In this document: positions 42,878-51,519 of the stretch, piece by piece
How positions within the stretch are numbered: position 1 is the stretch's first letter
Layout: every line of letters begins with the position of its first letter
Assembly: GCF_004365875.1 (NCBI RefSeq)
Contig: NZ_SODF01000002.1
Location: forward strand, 1,488,001-1,552,000
DNA: 64,000 nt
Reading direction: 5' to 3'
Origin: Kribbella kalugense
GTDB lineage: Bacteria; Actinomycetota; Actinomycetes; Propionibacteriales; Kribbellaceae
Program-made: the position numbers and the translations under genes
The notes under the pieces: generated by a model
Seen by the model: the letters and a program-made list of their open reading frames with translations, nothing else
Databases searched by the model: none
What the model was told of the DNA's origin: nothing

Positions 42878-44341
42878 CTACGGGCGGCGGTTTTTGGCTG
42901 CGTACATGGCTTGGTCGGCCTGGTGGAGGAGGGTTTCGAGGTCGGTGGTGGTGGGGGTGATGGGGACGGTGCCGACGCTGGTGGTTACCCGTACGGCGAT
43001 GTTGGGGAGGGGCTGGCTGACGGCGGTTTCGAGGCGGGCGATCAGGGTGGCGAGGTCGTCGTCGGCGATGTCTTCGGCGAGTACGGCGAACTCGTCGCCG
43101 CCGAGGCGGGCCACGGTGTCGCCGTGGCGGACGGCTGTGGTCAGGCGGGTGGCGATCTCGCGGAGGGCGCGGTCGCCGGCTTCGTGGCCGTAGCCGTCGT
43201 TGACGAGTTTGAAGTGGTTCAGGTCGCAGAACAGCAGCGCGCCCGGCCGGCCCGTTCGCCGGGTCCGCTCCAGGACCGTGTTGAACCGGTGCAGCAGCAG
43301 TCGCCGGTTCGGCAGGCCGGTGAGCGGGTCGTGGGCGGCGTGGTGGCGGAGTTCGCGTTCGGCGTCCTTGCGGGCAGTCACGTCGTCGATCTGGACCAGC
43401 AGGATCCGGGGCCGGTCGGCGCCCTGCTCGACGATGGCCGCCGTACCGCCGAGCCAGATCGCGTTCCCGGACGGCTGGGTGAAGACCCGCTCGAACCGGT
43501 ACGTTCCGTTGCCAGCGGCAACGTCTTCGAGGTCCTGCCGGGTCGAGTCGGGCTCCTCGTCGCGGAGGAACTGGGCCAGCCGCGATCCGACCAGGTGGTT
43601 GGCGTCGTACCCCGTGATCCGGCAGAAGGCATCGTTCACCTGAAGGACCAGGCCCCGGTCCGGGCCGTCGAAGCCGATCGTCGCCATCCCGTTCCCGGCG
43701 CCCTCGAAGACCAGCCGGAAGGTCTCTTCGCTGGCCTCCAGCCGGGTCTTCTCGGCGAGCAGCTGGTCGGCCAGCCGGGCCTTGTCGATCGCCAGCCCGG
43801 CCTGGGTGGCGAAGATCTCCAGCAGCTCCCGGTGAACCGGTCCCGGCCGCCGCTGGTCCTCGGGCAGGTCGACCGAGAGCATCCCGACCAGCTCGCCGTC
43901 GGACGAGTACAGCGGCGCGAACAGCGCGTCGAGCGGGTGCCAGGCGCCCGGGTCGTCGGACACCGGTACGTCGGGCACCCAGCCGACGACCTCACCCTCG
44001 GGCAGCCGCTCGTGCGGCACGAACCGGAGCTTGCCCCACTCGTCCGCGATCGCGAACTCGCTGTCGAAGATGTCCTGCGCGCTGACCCGGCCGAGCAGCG
44101 CCTCCCGGGCCTCCGGCGACCCGGTCACGGCGATCACCTCGAACTTGCCGTCCGGATGCCGGAGGTTCAGTACGGCGATCCCGAATCCGAGCCCGTTCAC
44201 CACCCCGTCGACGACGGCCTGCAGGGTTTCGGCAAGGCTTCGCCCAGCGCCCATCCGGGCGCTCACCTCGTACAGGCGACGGACGGCGGACAGCCGGACC
44301 GTGGGCTCGTTCTGCACTTGTCGAGAATAGGCCGATTTCAC
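42878..44341 (-). CDS. GAF-PAS-GGDEF diguanylate cyclase
   Basis: A 487-residue cytoplasmic signalling enzyme making cyclic di-GMP. A GAF domain spans about 15-195, a short coiled-coil linker leads to a PAS domain (about 205-325), and the GGDEF domain follows (about 330-485). The active site is RLGGDEFAV, the substrate helix is FCDLNHFKLVNDGYGHEAGD, and an intact inhibitory I-site RHGD lies five residues before GGDEF. No EAL domain. Start uncertain: GTG at 44341 has no ribosome-binding site, while GTG at 44317 lies 6 bases after TATTCT and could be a leaderless start. C-rich 3' end. Confidence 0.92.
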   Translation of the reverse strand: MKSAYSRQVQNEPTVRLSAVRRLYEVSARMGAGRSLAETLQAVVDGVVNGLGFGIAVLNLRHPDGKFEVIAVTGSPEAREALLGRVSAQDIFDSEFAIADEWGKLRFVPHERLPEGEVVGWVPDVPVSDDPGAWHPLDALFAPLYSSDGELVGMLSVDLPEDQRRPGPVHRELLEIFATQAGLAIDKARLADQLLAEKTRLEASEETFRLVFEGAGNGMATIGFDGPDRGLVLQVNDAFCRITGYDANHLVGSRLAQFLRDEEPDSTRQDLEDVAAGNGTYRFERVFTQPSGNAIWLGGTAAIVEQGADRPRILLVQIDDVTARKDAERELRHHAAHDPLTGLPNRRLLLHRFNTVLERTRRTGRPGALLFCDLNHFKLVNDGYGHEAGDRALREIATRLTTAVRHGDTVARLGGDEFAVLAEDIADDDLATLIARLETAVSQPLPNIAVRVTTSVGTVPITPTTTDLETLLHQADQAMYAAKNRRP

Positions 44342-44388
44342 CGCCGGTGAGCAGGCGTATCCACACTGACCCGGTTAAGCGTTTGTTG

Positions 44389-45132
44389 TCACAGGAACTC
44401 TGCGAGGCCCCGGTAGCTGCGCTCGGCCGACTTCCAGGCGTCCGTGGGCTTGTCGTGCTCGACCAGCCACTGCTCCACGCCACCCGCTTCGGCGTGCTCG
44501 AATATCGCGCCGAAGTCCAGCTTCCCGGCCCCGACGTCCTCCCACGACCCGTCCTCGGCCATGTCCTTCACGTGCAACGCCGGGAACCGGCCGGGGTTCT
44601 CCTGGAACAGCTTCGCCGGGTCGTGCCCGCCGTCGACCGCCCAGTACAGATCCAGCTCGAACCCGAGCAGCTCGGGGTCAACACCCAGCAGGATGTCGTA
44701 CAGCACCTGCCCGTCGACCTCGTCGAAGTCGTGGCCGTGGTTGTGGAACAGCAGCTTCAGCCCAGCGTCCCGCGCCGCCTTGCCGGCCTCGGTGAACGCG
44801 GCCGCCGCGGTCTTGTAGCCCTCGACCGAACGCAGCTCGGCAGGAATCGACGGTACGACGGCCCACTGCGCGCCGAGCGTCTTGACGTCGGCCAGCGCGC
44901 CGGCCCAGTTGTCACTCATCCGCGCGTACCCGACGTGTTCGAGCACGATCTTCAGCCCGGCATCGTCCGCGAACGAGCGGATCTCCTCGGCGCTGTGGTC
45001 GAACCGCCCACTCACGCCGACCGTCCGATAACCGATGTCGGCGAGACGCTTGAGCGTCCCCGGGTAGTCCTCGGCGAGGACGTCCCGCATGGTGTAGAGG
45101 TGCATCCCGATCCCGTTGGCGGGGATAGTCAT
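44389..45132 (-). CDS. sugar phosphate isomerase/epimerase (TIM barrel)
   Basis: A 247-residue xylose-isomerase-like barrel, last gene of a five-gene operon. It starts IPANGIGMHLYTMRDVLAEDYP and has the metal-binding acids in LKIVLEHVGY, LLFHNHGHDFDEVDG and GFELDLYWAVDGG. Members act on keto sugars, inosose or sugar acids; the 3-keto-glycoside hydrolase/epimerase group is one possibility. A paralogue lies 12 bases upstream in the same operon. Substrate unknown. Confidence 0.85.
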   Translation of the reverse strand: MTIPANGIGMHLYTMRDVLAEDYPGTLKRLADIGYRTVGVSGRFDHSAEEIRSFADDAGLKIVLEHVGYARMSDNWAGALADVKTLGAQWAVVPSIPAELRSVEGYKTAAAAFTEAGKAARDAGLKLLFHNHGHDFDEVDGQVLYDILLGVDPELLGFELDLYWAVDGGHDPAKLFQENPGRFPALHVKDMAEDGSWEDVGAGKLDFGAIFEHAEAGGVEQWLVEHDKPTDAWKSAERSYRGLAEFL

Positions 45133-45144
45133 ACAGACAGCTCC

Positions 45145-45960
45145 TTAGATGACGTGTTCCTGATAGCGCGCCAGCGCCAGGTCGAACGTCTCCTGACCGG
45201 GCGCGTCCCACAGTTGCTGGTTGAAGATCTCGACCTCGATCGGCCCGTCGTACCCGGCCGCGTCGCAGGCTTCCCGCAGCCGGCGCAGCTCGATCGAACC
45301 ATCGCCGACCATGCCGCGGCCGAGCAGCGTGTCCTCGGGCAGCGGAACCACCCAGTCGCTGACTTGGTACGACGCGATCCGGTCGCCGGCCCGCTCGATC
45401 TGCCGGTAGATGTCCGCGTCCCACCACAGGTGGTACGCATCCACGATCACGCCGACCTGCGACGCCGGGAACTGCTCGGCCAGATCCAGCGCACCGCCGA
45501 GCGACGACACCACACAGCGGTCCGAGCAGAACATCGGGTGCAATGCCTCGACGGCCAGCGTGACCCCACGCTCCTCGGCGTACGGCGCCAGCTCGGCGAG
45601 ACCGTCGCGCACCATCGCGCGTGCTCCGTCGAGATCACGTGAGCCCGGCGGCAGGCCGCCGCTGACGAGGATCAGCACCGACGTACCGACGGTCGCGGCC
45701 TCGTCGATCGCTCGTCGATTCTCCTCGATCTTCGCCTTCCGTTCGGTCGGATCGGTCGAGGTGAAGAACCCGCTCCGGCACAACGACGAGACCTTCAGGC
45801 CCGCGTCTGTGACCAGCCGGGCCGCTTTGTCGACGCCGTACTCCTGGATCGGCTCACGCCATAGGCCGATCCATTCCAGGCCGGCCTTGGCGCTCGCCGC
45901 GACGACATCCTCGAGCGGCCAGTACTTCGTCGTCGCCTGATTGAGGCTGAATCGATTCAT
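45145..45960 (-). CDS. sugar phosphate isomerase/epimerase (TIM barrel)
   Basis: A 271-residue xylose-isomerase-like barrel, the second of two in this operon. It begins NRFSLNQATTKYWPLEDVVA. Metal ligands are expected in LAVEALHPMF, GVIVDAYHLWWD and IEVEIFNQQLWD. The N terminus matches the group found with DUF993 and Gfo/Idh genes. Its ATG overlaps the DUF993 stop by 4 bases. The two barrels share little sequence, suggesting two successive isomerisations rather than a recent duplication. Confidence 0.86.
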   Translation of the reverse strand: MNRFSLNQATTKYWPLEDVVAASAKAGLEWIGLWREPIQEYGVDKAARLVTDAGLKVSSLCRSGFFTSTDPTERKAKIEENRRAIDEAATVGTSVLILVSGGLPPGSRDLDGARAMVRDGLAELAPYAEERGVTLAVEALHPMFCSDRCVVSSLGGALDLAEQFPASQVGVIVDAYHLWWDADIYRQIERAGDRIASYQVSDWVVPLPEDTLLGRGMVGDGSIELRRLREACDAAGYDGPIEVEIFNQQLWDAPGQETFDLALARYQEHVI

Positions 45961-47105
45961 GCGTCGATCCCGCCGACACGCAGCAGCTGCCGGAACCGAT
46001 CGACGGCCAGCTCGGGATTCGTCAGTACGCCGGCCTGGTCGGCAAGGCGGAACGTTTCAGCCAGGTGTGGCAGCGACCGTCCGGTCTGCAGGCCGCCGAC
46101 CATCGTGAACCCGGGCTGGTACCCGTTCAGCCAAGCCAGGAAGGCGATTCCGGTCTTGTAGTAGTACGTCGGCGCCGAGAAGATCTGCCGCGCCAGCGGG
46201 ACCGTCGGGGCGAAGACTCGCTCGTAGGTGTCGAGATCCCCGTCATCAAGGGCCTTCAGAGCGGCCGCAGCAGCAGGGGCGATCGCGGCGAAGATGCCGA
46301 GCAACGCGTCGCTGTGCTGATCGCCGTCGCCGCGGATCAGCTCCGGGTAGTTGAAGTCGTCGCCGGTGTAGAGCCGCACGCCCTCCGGCAGACGGTTGCG
46401 CAGGGCAACTTCACGCGAGGCGTCCAGCAAGGACACCTTGATGCCGTCGACCTTGTCCGCGTTGGCGTTGATCAACTCGATCACCACATCGGCTGCAGTG
46501 TCGAGCGAATCGCTACCCCAGTAGCCGTCCAGCGCCGGATCGAACATCGACCCCAGCCAGTGCAGGATCACCGGCCGACTCGATTTCCCAAGCAGGTGGT
46601 CGTACACCTTCCGGTAATCGTCCGGCCCCGACGCAGCCGCGCACAACGCGCGACTGGCCATCAGGATCGGTTGCGCTCCAGCGTCCTCAGCAATCGCGAG
46701 CTGCTCCTCATAGGCCGCAGTCACCGCCGAGAGCGAATGGTTGCCAGCAGCAAGTTGATCCGTGCCGGCGCCGACCGCGATCCGTCCATCAGGCGCCTCG
46801 GCCGCCGAACGCCGGATCAGCTCCTGCGTCGAGGCCCAGTCCAGTCCCATCCCGCGCTGCGCGGTATCCATCGCCTCAGCCACCGACAACCCGAGCGACC
46901 ACAGATGCCGCCGGAACTCCAGCGTGTGCTCCCAATCGATGACCGCGGGCGCCCCCGGCGAGTTGTCGCCCAAAGGATCGGCGACAACATGCGCGGCGGC
47001 GAACGCCAGCCGCGAGCGCGCCGGCGCATAGGTGCCCTGAGCAACTGGTTCACCGATCAGCCGGTAGGTCTCCAGTCCGCTCTGGGAGGGAAGCTTCAAT
47101 TCCAT
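45957..47105 (-). CDS. DUF993 dihydrodipicolinate-synthase-like aldolase
   Basis: A 382-residue protein of the DUF993 group, related to class I aldolases of the DHDPS/NAL type. Visible are VADPLGDNSPGAPAVIDWEHT near the N terminus (given in part), GAGTDQLA, PVILHWLGSMFDP, and DGIKVSLLD, which contains a Lys in the position expected for Schiff-base formation. It probably cleaves a keto-sugar acid made by the neighbouring oxidoreductase and isomerases. It joins Gfo/Idh upstream by a TGATG junction and the isomerase downstream by ATGA. Confidence 0.85.
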   Translation of the reverse strand: MELKLPSQSGLETYRLIGEPVAQGTYAPARSRLAFAAAHVVADPLGDNSPGAPAVIDWEHTLEFRRHLWSLGLSVAEAMDTAQRGMGLDWASTQELIRRSAAEAPDGRIAVGAGTDQLAAGNHSLSAVTAAYEEQLAIAEDAGAQPILMASRALCAAASGPDDYRKVYDHLLGKSSRPVILHWLGSMFDPALDGYWGSDSLDTAADVVIELINANADKVDGIKVSLLDASREVALRNRLPEGVRLYTGDDFNYPELIRGDGDQHSDALLGIFAAIAPAAAAALKALDDGDLDTYERVFAPTVPLARQIFSAPTYYYKTGIAFLAWLNGYQPGFTMVGGLQTGRSLPHLAETFRLADQAGVLTNPELAVDRFRQLLRVGGIDA

Positions 47106-48265
47106 CAGTTCGCCTTCAGGCTCAGCTCTGGTACCTCGAGCTTGCGGCCCTCACGCCAGGACTGCAGACCCAGCTCGGCCAGCTGCACGCCCCGGGCGGC
47201 CTCGACGAAGTCCCAGGTGAACGGCGCGTCCTCGACCACGTGCCGCAGGAACATCTCCCACTGCACCTTGAACCCATTGTCGAAGGGCTCGTTGTCCGGC
47301 ACCTCGGCCCACTGCTCCCGGAACTTCTCGGTGGCGGGCAGATCCGGGTTCCAGACCGGCTTCGGCGTCGCCGACCGATGCTGCGCCCGGCACCGCCGCA
47401 GACCCGCAACCGCGGACCCCTCGGTCCCGTCCACGTGGAACTCGACCAGCTCGTCCCGGAACACCCGGGTCGCCCACGACGAGTTCATCTGCGCGATGAT
47501 CCCGCCCTCCAGCTCGAACACGCCGTACGCCGCGTCGTCCGCGGTGGCGGCGTACTCGTCGCCCTGTTCGTCGACCCGGGTCGGGATGTGGGTCGCGCCC
47601 TGGCAGTAGACGGACTTGACCGCGCCGAAGGTCTGGTCGAGCACGTACCGCCAATGGCAGAACATGTCGAGGATGATGCCGCCGCCCTCTTCGGCCTTGT
47701 AGTTCCACGACGGCCGCTGCGCTTCCTGCCAGTCGCCCTCGAAGACCCAGTAGCCGAAGTCGCCGCGGACGGAGATGATCCGCCCGAAGAACCCGCCGTC
47801 GACAAGCCGCTTCAGCTTGCGCAGGCCGGGCAGCGACAGCTTGTCCATCACCACGCCGTTCTTGAGGCCCGAGTCGACCACCAGCCGGGCGAGGTCGACC
47901 GCGGCCTCCAGGCTCTCGGCGATCGGCTTCTCGCAGTAGATCGCCTTGCCGGCCTCGACCGCGGCGCGGACCCCCTTCTCGCGGAGTTGGGTGAGCTGGG
48001 AGTCGAAGTAGATCTCGACGTCCGGCTCGGCCAGCGCCTCGGCCAGGTCGGTGGTCCATCGCTCCAGGCCGAGCTGCTCGGCGATCCGGCGCAGCTTCGG
48101 CTCGTTGCGGCCGACCAGGATCGGTTCGGGGATGATCATCGTGCCGTCGGCGCCGAGCAGGCCGCCCTGCTCGCGGATCGCCATGATCGAACGCTCGAGG
48201 TGCTGGCGCAGGCCCATCCGGCCGGTGACGCCGTTCATCACAATGCCGATGCGTCGCTCGTTCAC
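47105..48265 (-). CDS. Gfo/Idh/MocA-family oxidoreductase
   Basis: A 386-residue NAD(P)-dependent sugar dehydrogenase. The Rossmann N terminus is IGIVMNGVTGRMGLRQHL, the conserved catalytic Lys motif is YCEKPIAES near 115, and the C-terminal alpha/beta domain includes GGGIILDMFCHWRYVLDQ. The expected reaction is oxidation of a sugar hydroxyl to a ketone. A GTG at 48265 follows GAGAGG and gives a standard N terminus; an upstream codon at 48313 runs into the cupin gene. Second gene of the operon. Confidence 0.9.
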   Translation of the reverse strand: MNERRIGIVMNGVTGRMGLRQHLERSIMAIREQGGLLGADGTMIIPEPILVGRNEPKLRRIAEQLGLERWTTDLAEALAEPDVEIYFDSQLTQLREKGVRAAVEAGKAIYCEKPIAESLEAAVDLARLVVDSGLKNGVVMDKLSLPGLRKLKRLVDGGFFGRIISVRGDFGYWVFEGDWQEAQRPSWNYKAEEGGGIILDMFCHWRYVLDQTFGAVKSVYCQGATHIPTRVDEQGDEYAATADDAAYGVFELEGGIIAQMNSSWATRVFRDELVEFHVDGTEGSAVAGLRRCRAQHRSATPKPVWNPDLPATEKFREQWAEVPDNEPFDNGFKVQWEMFLRHVVEDAPFTWDFVEAARGVQLAELGLQSWREGRKLEVPELSLKAN

Positions 48266-48276
48266 AGTCGTGCCTC

Positions 48277-49011
48277 TCACGCGTTGGTGTCGTAGACGTC
48301 GAGCCGGCCGCACATGCCGTGCCTGCCGAACTCAGTGGGTACGGGTAGCTGGTGCAGTTCGGCCGACTCGAGGTGCGGCGCGATCCCGGCCTCGAGGGCG
48401 TCGAGCGCGGCACCGGTCTCGTCGGCGAGCCGGCGGGCGCCCTGCTCCCAGCGCCTCCGCCAGTCCGCCAGCTGGGGCTGAACGATCCGGATCGCGGCCG
48501 CGAAGAAGTCCTCCAGCGCCGCCGGTCCCTCGGACTCGTAGCGCTCCCGCAGTACGTCGTACCCCTGGAGCGCGAGGTCGCGCCGGGCTATCGCGGACGC
48601 GGTCAGCGCCTCGCCCTCGCCGCTGAGCGCGGTCGCCTGCAGGTAGGTCTCGCGGTCGGCGAGGTGCTCCGGCGGCAGCGTCAGTACGGCGTCACCGGCC
48701 TCGGGGAGACCGGAGTTCGACATCAGGGTCAGGATCTGCAGCTCGCCGTCGTTGACCAGCCGGTGGATCGTGCCGGGTTCGAACCAGACCACGGTGCCGG
48801 CCTGGAGCGGGGTCTCGGTGTAACCCTTCGTGTTCAGAGTCTGGACCGAGCCGGTCCCGCCGACCACGTAGTACCCCTCGGAGCAGGCCAGGTGGACGTG
48901 CGGCGTACCGCCGACCAGGCCGTCGGGGGCCTCGACGTCGTACACGGTCAGCCTCGAGATGCCGATACCGCCCGGCAGCGCCAGGGCCGGACCGGACTCG
49001 AAGTCACACAT
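48277..49011 (-). CDS. cupin-domain protein, first gene of sugar operon
   Basis: A 244-residue protein. Residues about 20-125 form a cupin barrel with metal-type histidines in TPHVHLACSEGYYVVGGTG and WFEPGTIHRLVND. The C-terminal half is helical (ALQGYDVLRERYESEG and FFAAAIRIVQPQLADW). It could be an isomerase, a sugar-acid-binding enzyme or a sensor. The ATG at 49011 is preceded by GGGAGG; the frame stays open upstream through the promoter and is not coding. A promoter and a LacI-type operator precede it. Confidence 0.82.
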   Translation of the reverse strand: MCDFESGPALALPGGIGISRLTVYDVEAPDGLVGGTPHVHLACSEGYYVVGGTGSVQTLNTKGYTETPLQAGTVVWFEPGTIHRLVNDGELQILTLMSNSGLPEAGDAVLTLPPEHLADRETYLQATALSGEGEALTASAIARRDLALQGYDVLRERYESEGPAALEDFFAAAIRIVQPQLADWRRRWEQGARRLADETGAALDALEAGIAPHLESAELHQLPVPTEFGRHGMCGRLDVYDTNA

Positions 49012-49033
49012 GTACGCCTCCCTGGTGAGCCTG

Positions 49034-49047
49034 GGAAAGGGCTTTCC
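49034..49047. promoter_or_regulatory. LacI-type operator GGAAAG-GG-CTTTCC
   Basis: Perfect 6-2-6 palindrome, close to the LacI-family consensus GGAAAGCGCTTTCC apart from the central pair. It lies about 10-23 bases downstream of the predicted transcription start of the five-gene sugar operon, a repressor position. A further GGAAAGCG lies at 49100-49107. Confidence 0.65.
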
Positions 49048-49063
49048 GCAGCCTGTGATCGCA

Positions 49064-49092
49064 ACCTTAAGTGGGCGCCCAGGCCGAGTCAA
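49064..49092 (-). promoter_or_regulatory. promoter of the sugar operon
   Basis: On the minus strand TTGACT (49087-49092), a 17-base spacer, then TAAGGT (49064-49069). Both hexamers and the spacing fit a housekeeping sigma factor; transcription would start near 49057. Confidence 0.65.
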
Positions 49093-49235
49093 CCTGTAAC
49101 GGAAAGCGATCTCCATCGACAACCGGTCACAGCCCGAACGGGGCTTGGGTGGAACCGTCGCGCAGTAGCGTCCGTCGTAGCTCGTCGACAAGACACCCGC
49201 CCCTGGCCAACGGCCAGACTCTTGTGGAGGCAGTG

Positions 49236-50054
49236 ATGGCAAACAGGATCAGCAGACGGCAAGCTCTGATGCTCGGTGGCGGTGCGCTCGCCGGCGCCGC
49301 GACGTTCGGTTCGGTGGTCGGCGCCCGGTCCGCTTCGGCGGCGACCGACTGGTTCCGGCTCCCGATCATCACGGCGAACATCGGCCGCAAGCACCTCCCC
49401 GCTCGCGGTCCCGCGATCCAGGCCGTCCGCTCCGGCGATCCCGGTAATCGGCCGTTCGTCGGCTGGCAGGAGATCAGCGAGGGCGACACCGGCGAGCCGG
49501 CGATGATCGCGCAGAACTTCGGCGACGCCTACGACAACGCCTTCCTGAACGACGCCAGCTCCTACCGGGTGCCGATCTCGGTCCCGACGCCGTGGAAGGT
49601 GATCAACTCCAAGCCCACCTTCGTGCACGGCGTCATCCCGGACGTGAGTCCGCCGCGCTGGGTCAACGAGGTCGTGGTCGAGCACGGTGCGCACCCGGGG
49701 CTGAAGTTCGTCCTGATCAACACGCACTACCTGCACGGCGCGTACAACGGTCAGCAGAGTCCGGCCCTGCGCGACGACTACGACCTGCACAAGAAGATCC
49801 ACCGCGAGCGGGTGATGGCGCACAACGAGAAGGGCCACCTGGTGATCTGGACCGCGGACACCAACAACCCCGGGTACGACAAGGCGACCGGCCAGGACGC
49901 CGAGCGCAAGGTCTTCGCTGACGGCATCGACCGGATCAACTGGCTGCCCGGCGACGGTACCGTCCAGCTCGACCTGGTGAACACGAACGTGGTCCCGATG
50001 AACGTCGACGACCACAACGCTCGGGTGGCGATCTTCCGGATCAGGCTGGCCTGA
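49236..50054 (+). CDS. Tat-exported endonuclease/exonuclease/phosphatase-fold protein
   Basis: A 272-residue exported protein. The Tat signal is SRRQALMLGGGALAGAATFG, with probable cleavage after SASA near residue 36. The mature part has the EEP fold order: ITANIGRKHL, FVGWQEIS with the metal-binding Glu, INTHYLHGAYN, HLVIWTADTNNP and a late DDHNARVAIF with the Asp-His pair. The substrate could be nucleic acid, phosphoinositide or sphingomyelin-like lipid. ATG at 49236 behind TGGAGG. It is divergent from the sugar operon across 224 bases. Confidence 0.8.
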   Translation: MANRISRRQALMLGGGALAGAATFGSVVGARSASAATDWFRLPIITANIGRKHLPARGPAIQAVRSGDPGNRPFVGWQEISEGDTGEPAMIAQNFGDAYDNAFLNDASSYRVPISVPTPWKVINSKPTFVHGVIPDVSPPRWVNEVVVEHGAHPGLKFVLINTHYLHGAYNGQQSPALRDDYDLHKKIHRERVMAHNEKGHLVIWTADTNNPGYDKATGQDAERKVFADGIDRINWLPGDGTVQLDLVNTNVVPMNVDDHNARVAIFRIRLA

Positions 50055-50090
50055 CTGCGTAGATCGGCGTGCGCCTGCTATGAAGCGTAG

Positions 50091-51431
50091 ATGGAACCTG
50101 AGGAGCAGCGGGAGGTCTACGCGACCATCGACCTGGCGTTGCGGGTCGGTGAGGTGCTGCTGTCCAGCGGCGCCGGTACGGCGGACGCGACCGCGACGAT
50201 CCTCGGAGTCACCGCGGCCGGCGGACTGCGCGGGTGCGAGGTCGACATCACGTTCACGTCGATGGCGGTCTCGTACCAGGCCGCGCCGGACGTCGCGCCC
50301 GAGACGCACATCCGGCTGGTCCGGTACCGGTCGCAGGACTTCTCCCGGCTGACCGACGTCGACCAGCTGGTACGACGGTTCGCCCGCGGCGACGTGACTC
50401 GCGAGGAGGCTTCGCGTGAGCTGGCCAGGCTGACCAGCGCGGGTCCGCCGTACCCGCGCTGGAGCGCCGTGCTCGCCTGGGGCGTGATGGCGGGCGGCGC
50501 GACGCTGCTGCTCGGTGGTGGCTGGCTGATCACGCTGGTGGCGGTGCTGACCGCAATTGTGATCGACGTCAGCAACCGCTGGTTCAACCGCCAGCGGCTC
50601 CCCGCGTTCTACCAGCAGGTCGCGGGTGCGTTCGTGGCGACCGCGGTCGCACTCGTCCTGTACGCCGTCCACGCGCCGGTCAAACCGTCCCTGGTCGTTG
50701 CCGCCGGCATCATCATGTTGCTGGCCGGGATCGCGCTCACCGGTGCCGTTCAGGACGCCATCACCGGGTACTACGTGACCGCGGCGGCCCGAAGTCTCGA
50801 GGCGATGCTGCTGACCGGCGGGATCATCGCCGGCGTCTCACTTGGCCTGGCTCTGGGGCTCAAATTCGGTTTGAACGTCGGCATCGAGGCCCAGACGATC
50901 AAGCTCGGGAACCTCCCGATCATGGTCGTCTCCGGCGCGGTGATGGCGGTCGCGTTCGCCTTCGCGTCGTACGCACCCCTCCGCTCGCTGCTGCCGGTTG
51001 CCGTGATGGGCGCTCTGGGCTCGCTGATCTTCACGCTGATGATCCGTGCGTCCTTCGGCCCAGCCTGGGCGACTGCCGCCGCGGCGTGCGTCATCGGCCT
51101 GGGCGGCTACTCGATCGGCCGCCGGGTCGGCGTGCCGCCGCTGGTCGTGGTCGTCGCCGGCTCGATCCCGTTGCTGCCAGGACTCACGATCTACAAGGGC
51201 CTCTACGAGTTGATGAGCCTCGGCAACCTGATCGGCATCGTCAGCCTCACGACCGCGGTCGCCATCGGCGTAGCCCTCGCCTCCGGCCTGATCCTCGGCG
51301 AGTACCTCGCCCAGCCGATCCGCCGCGAGGCCCGCCGCCTCGAAGACCGCCTCGCCGGCCCCCGCCTGGTCGGCCCGCGCCGACCGGTACGACGCCGTAC
51401 CCCACGGCCCCGCCGCCGCCGTCGCTCTTAG
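50091..51431 (+). CDS. ThrE-type threonine/serine exporter
   Basis: A 446-residue membrane protein of the ThrE family. A cytoplasmic N-terminal domain (about 1-120, with LLSSGAGTADATATI) is followed by about ten membrane segments in two halves, the second containing VAGSIPLLPGLTIYKGLYELM, a family hallmark (given in part: PLLPGLTIYKG). The C terminus is an Arg/Pro-rich tail (RRRTPRPRRRRRS). Corynebacterium ThrE exports threonine and serine. It appears monocistronic; the 3' end is strongly C-rich. Confidence 0.88.
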   Translation: MEPEEQREVYATIDLALRVGEVLLSSGAGTADATATILGVTAAGGLRGCEVDITFTSMAVSYQAAPDVAPETHIRLVRYRSQDFSRLTDVDQLVRRFARGDVTREEASRELARLTSAGPPYPRWSAVLAWGVMAGGATLLLGGGWLITLVAVLTAIVIDVSNRWFNRQRLPAFYQQVAGAFVATAVALVLYAVHAPVKPSLVVAAGIIMLLAGIALTGAVQDAITGYYVTAAARSLEAMLLTGGIIAGVSLGLALGLKFGLNVGIEAQTIKLGNLPIMVVSGAVMAVAFAFASYAPLRSLLPVAVMGALGSLIFTLMIRASFGPAWATAAAACVIGLGGYSIGRRVGVPPLVVVVAGSIPLLPGLTIYKGLYELMSLGNLIGIVSLTTAVAIGVALASGLILGEYLAQPIRREARRLEDRLAGPRLVGPRRPVRRRTPRPRRRRRS

Positions 51432-51483
51432 CTGCTAGATCCGTGTCATCGGGTTTCCTCCAGGTGCTCGTCGGCGCTCGCGC

Positions 51484-51513
51484 TTGACAATGTTTTATCC
51501 AGCTGGGTAACTT
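51484..51513 (+). promoter_or_regulatory. promoter of the TetR/monooxygenase operon, leaderless type
   Basis: TTGACA (51484-51489), an 18-base spacer, TAACTT (51508-51513), then six bases to the ATG at 51520. No ribosome-binding site precedes the ATG, so a leaderless mRNA starting at the start codon is likely. Confidence 0.6.
51495..51510. promoter_or_regulatory. TetR autoregulatory operator TTATCCAGCTGGGTAA
   Basis: Near-perfect 16-base palindrome (one mismatched symmetric pair) placed between the -35 and -10 of the TetR gene. TTTATCC at 51494 is also mirrored by GGATAAA at 51524-51530 across the start codon. Probable site of the TetR protein encoded next. Confidence 0.6.
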
Positions 51514-51519
51514 TTACTC

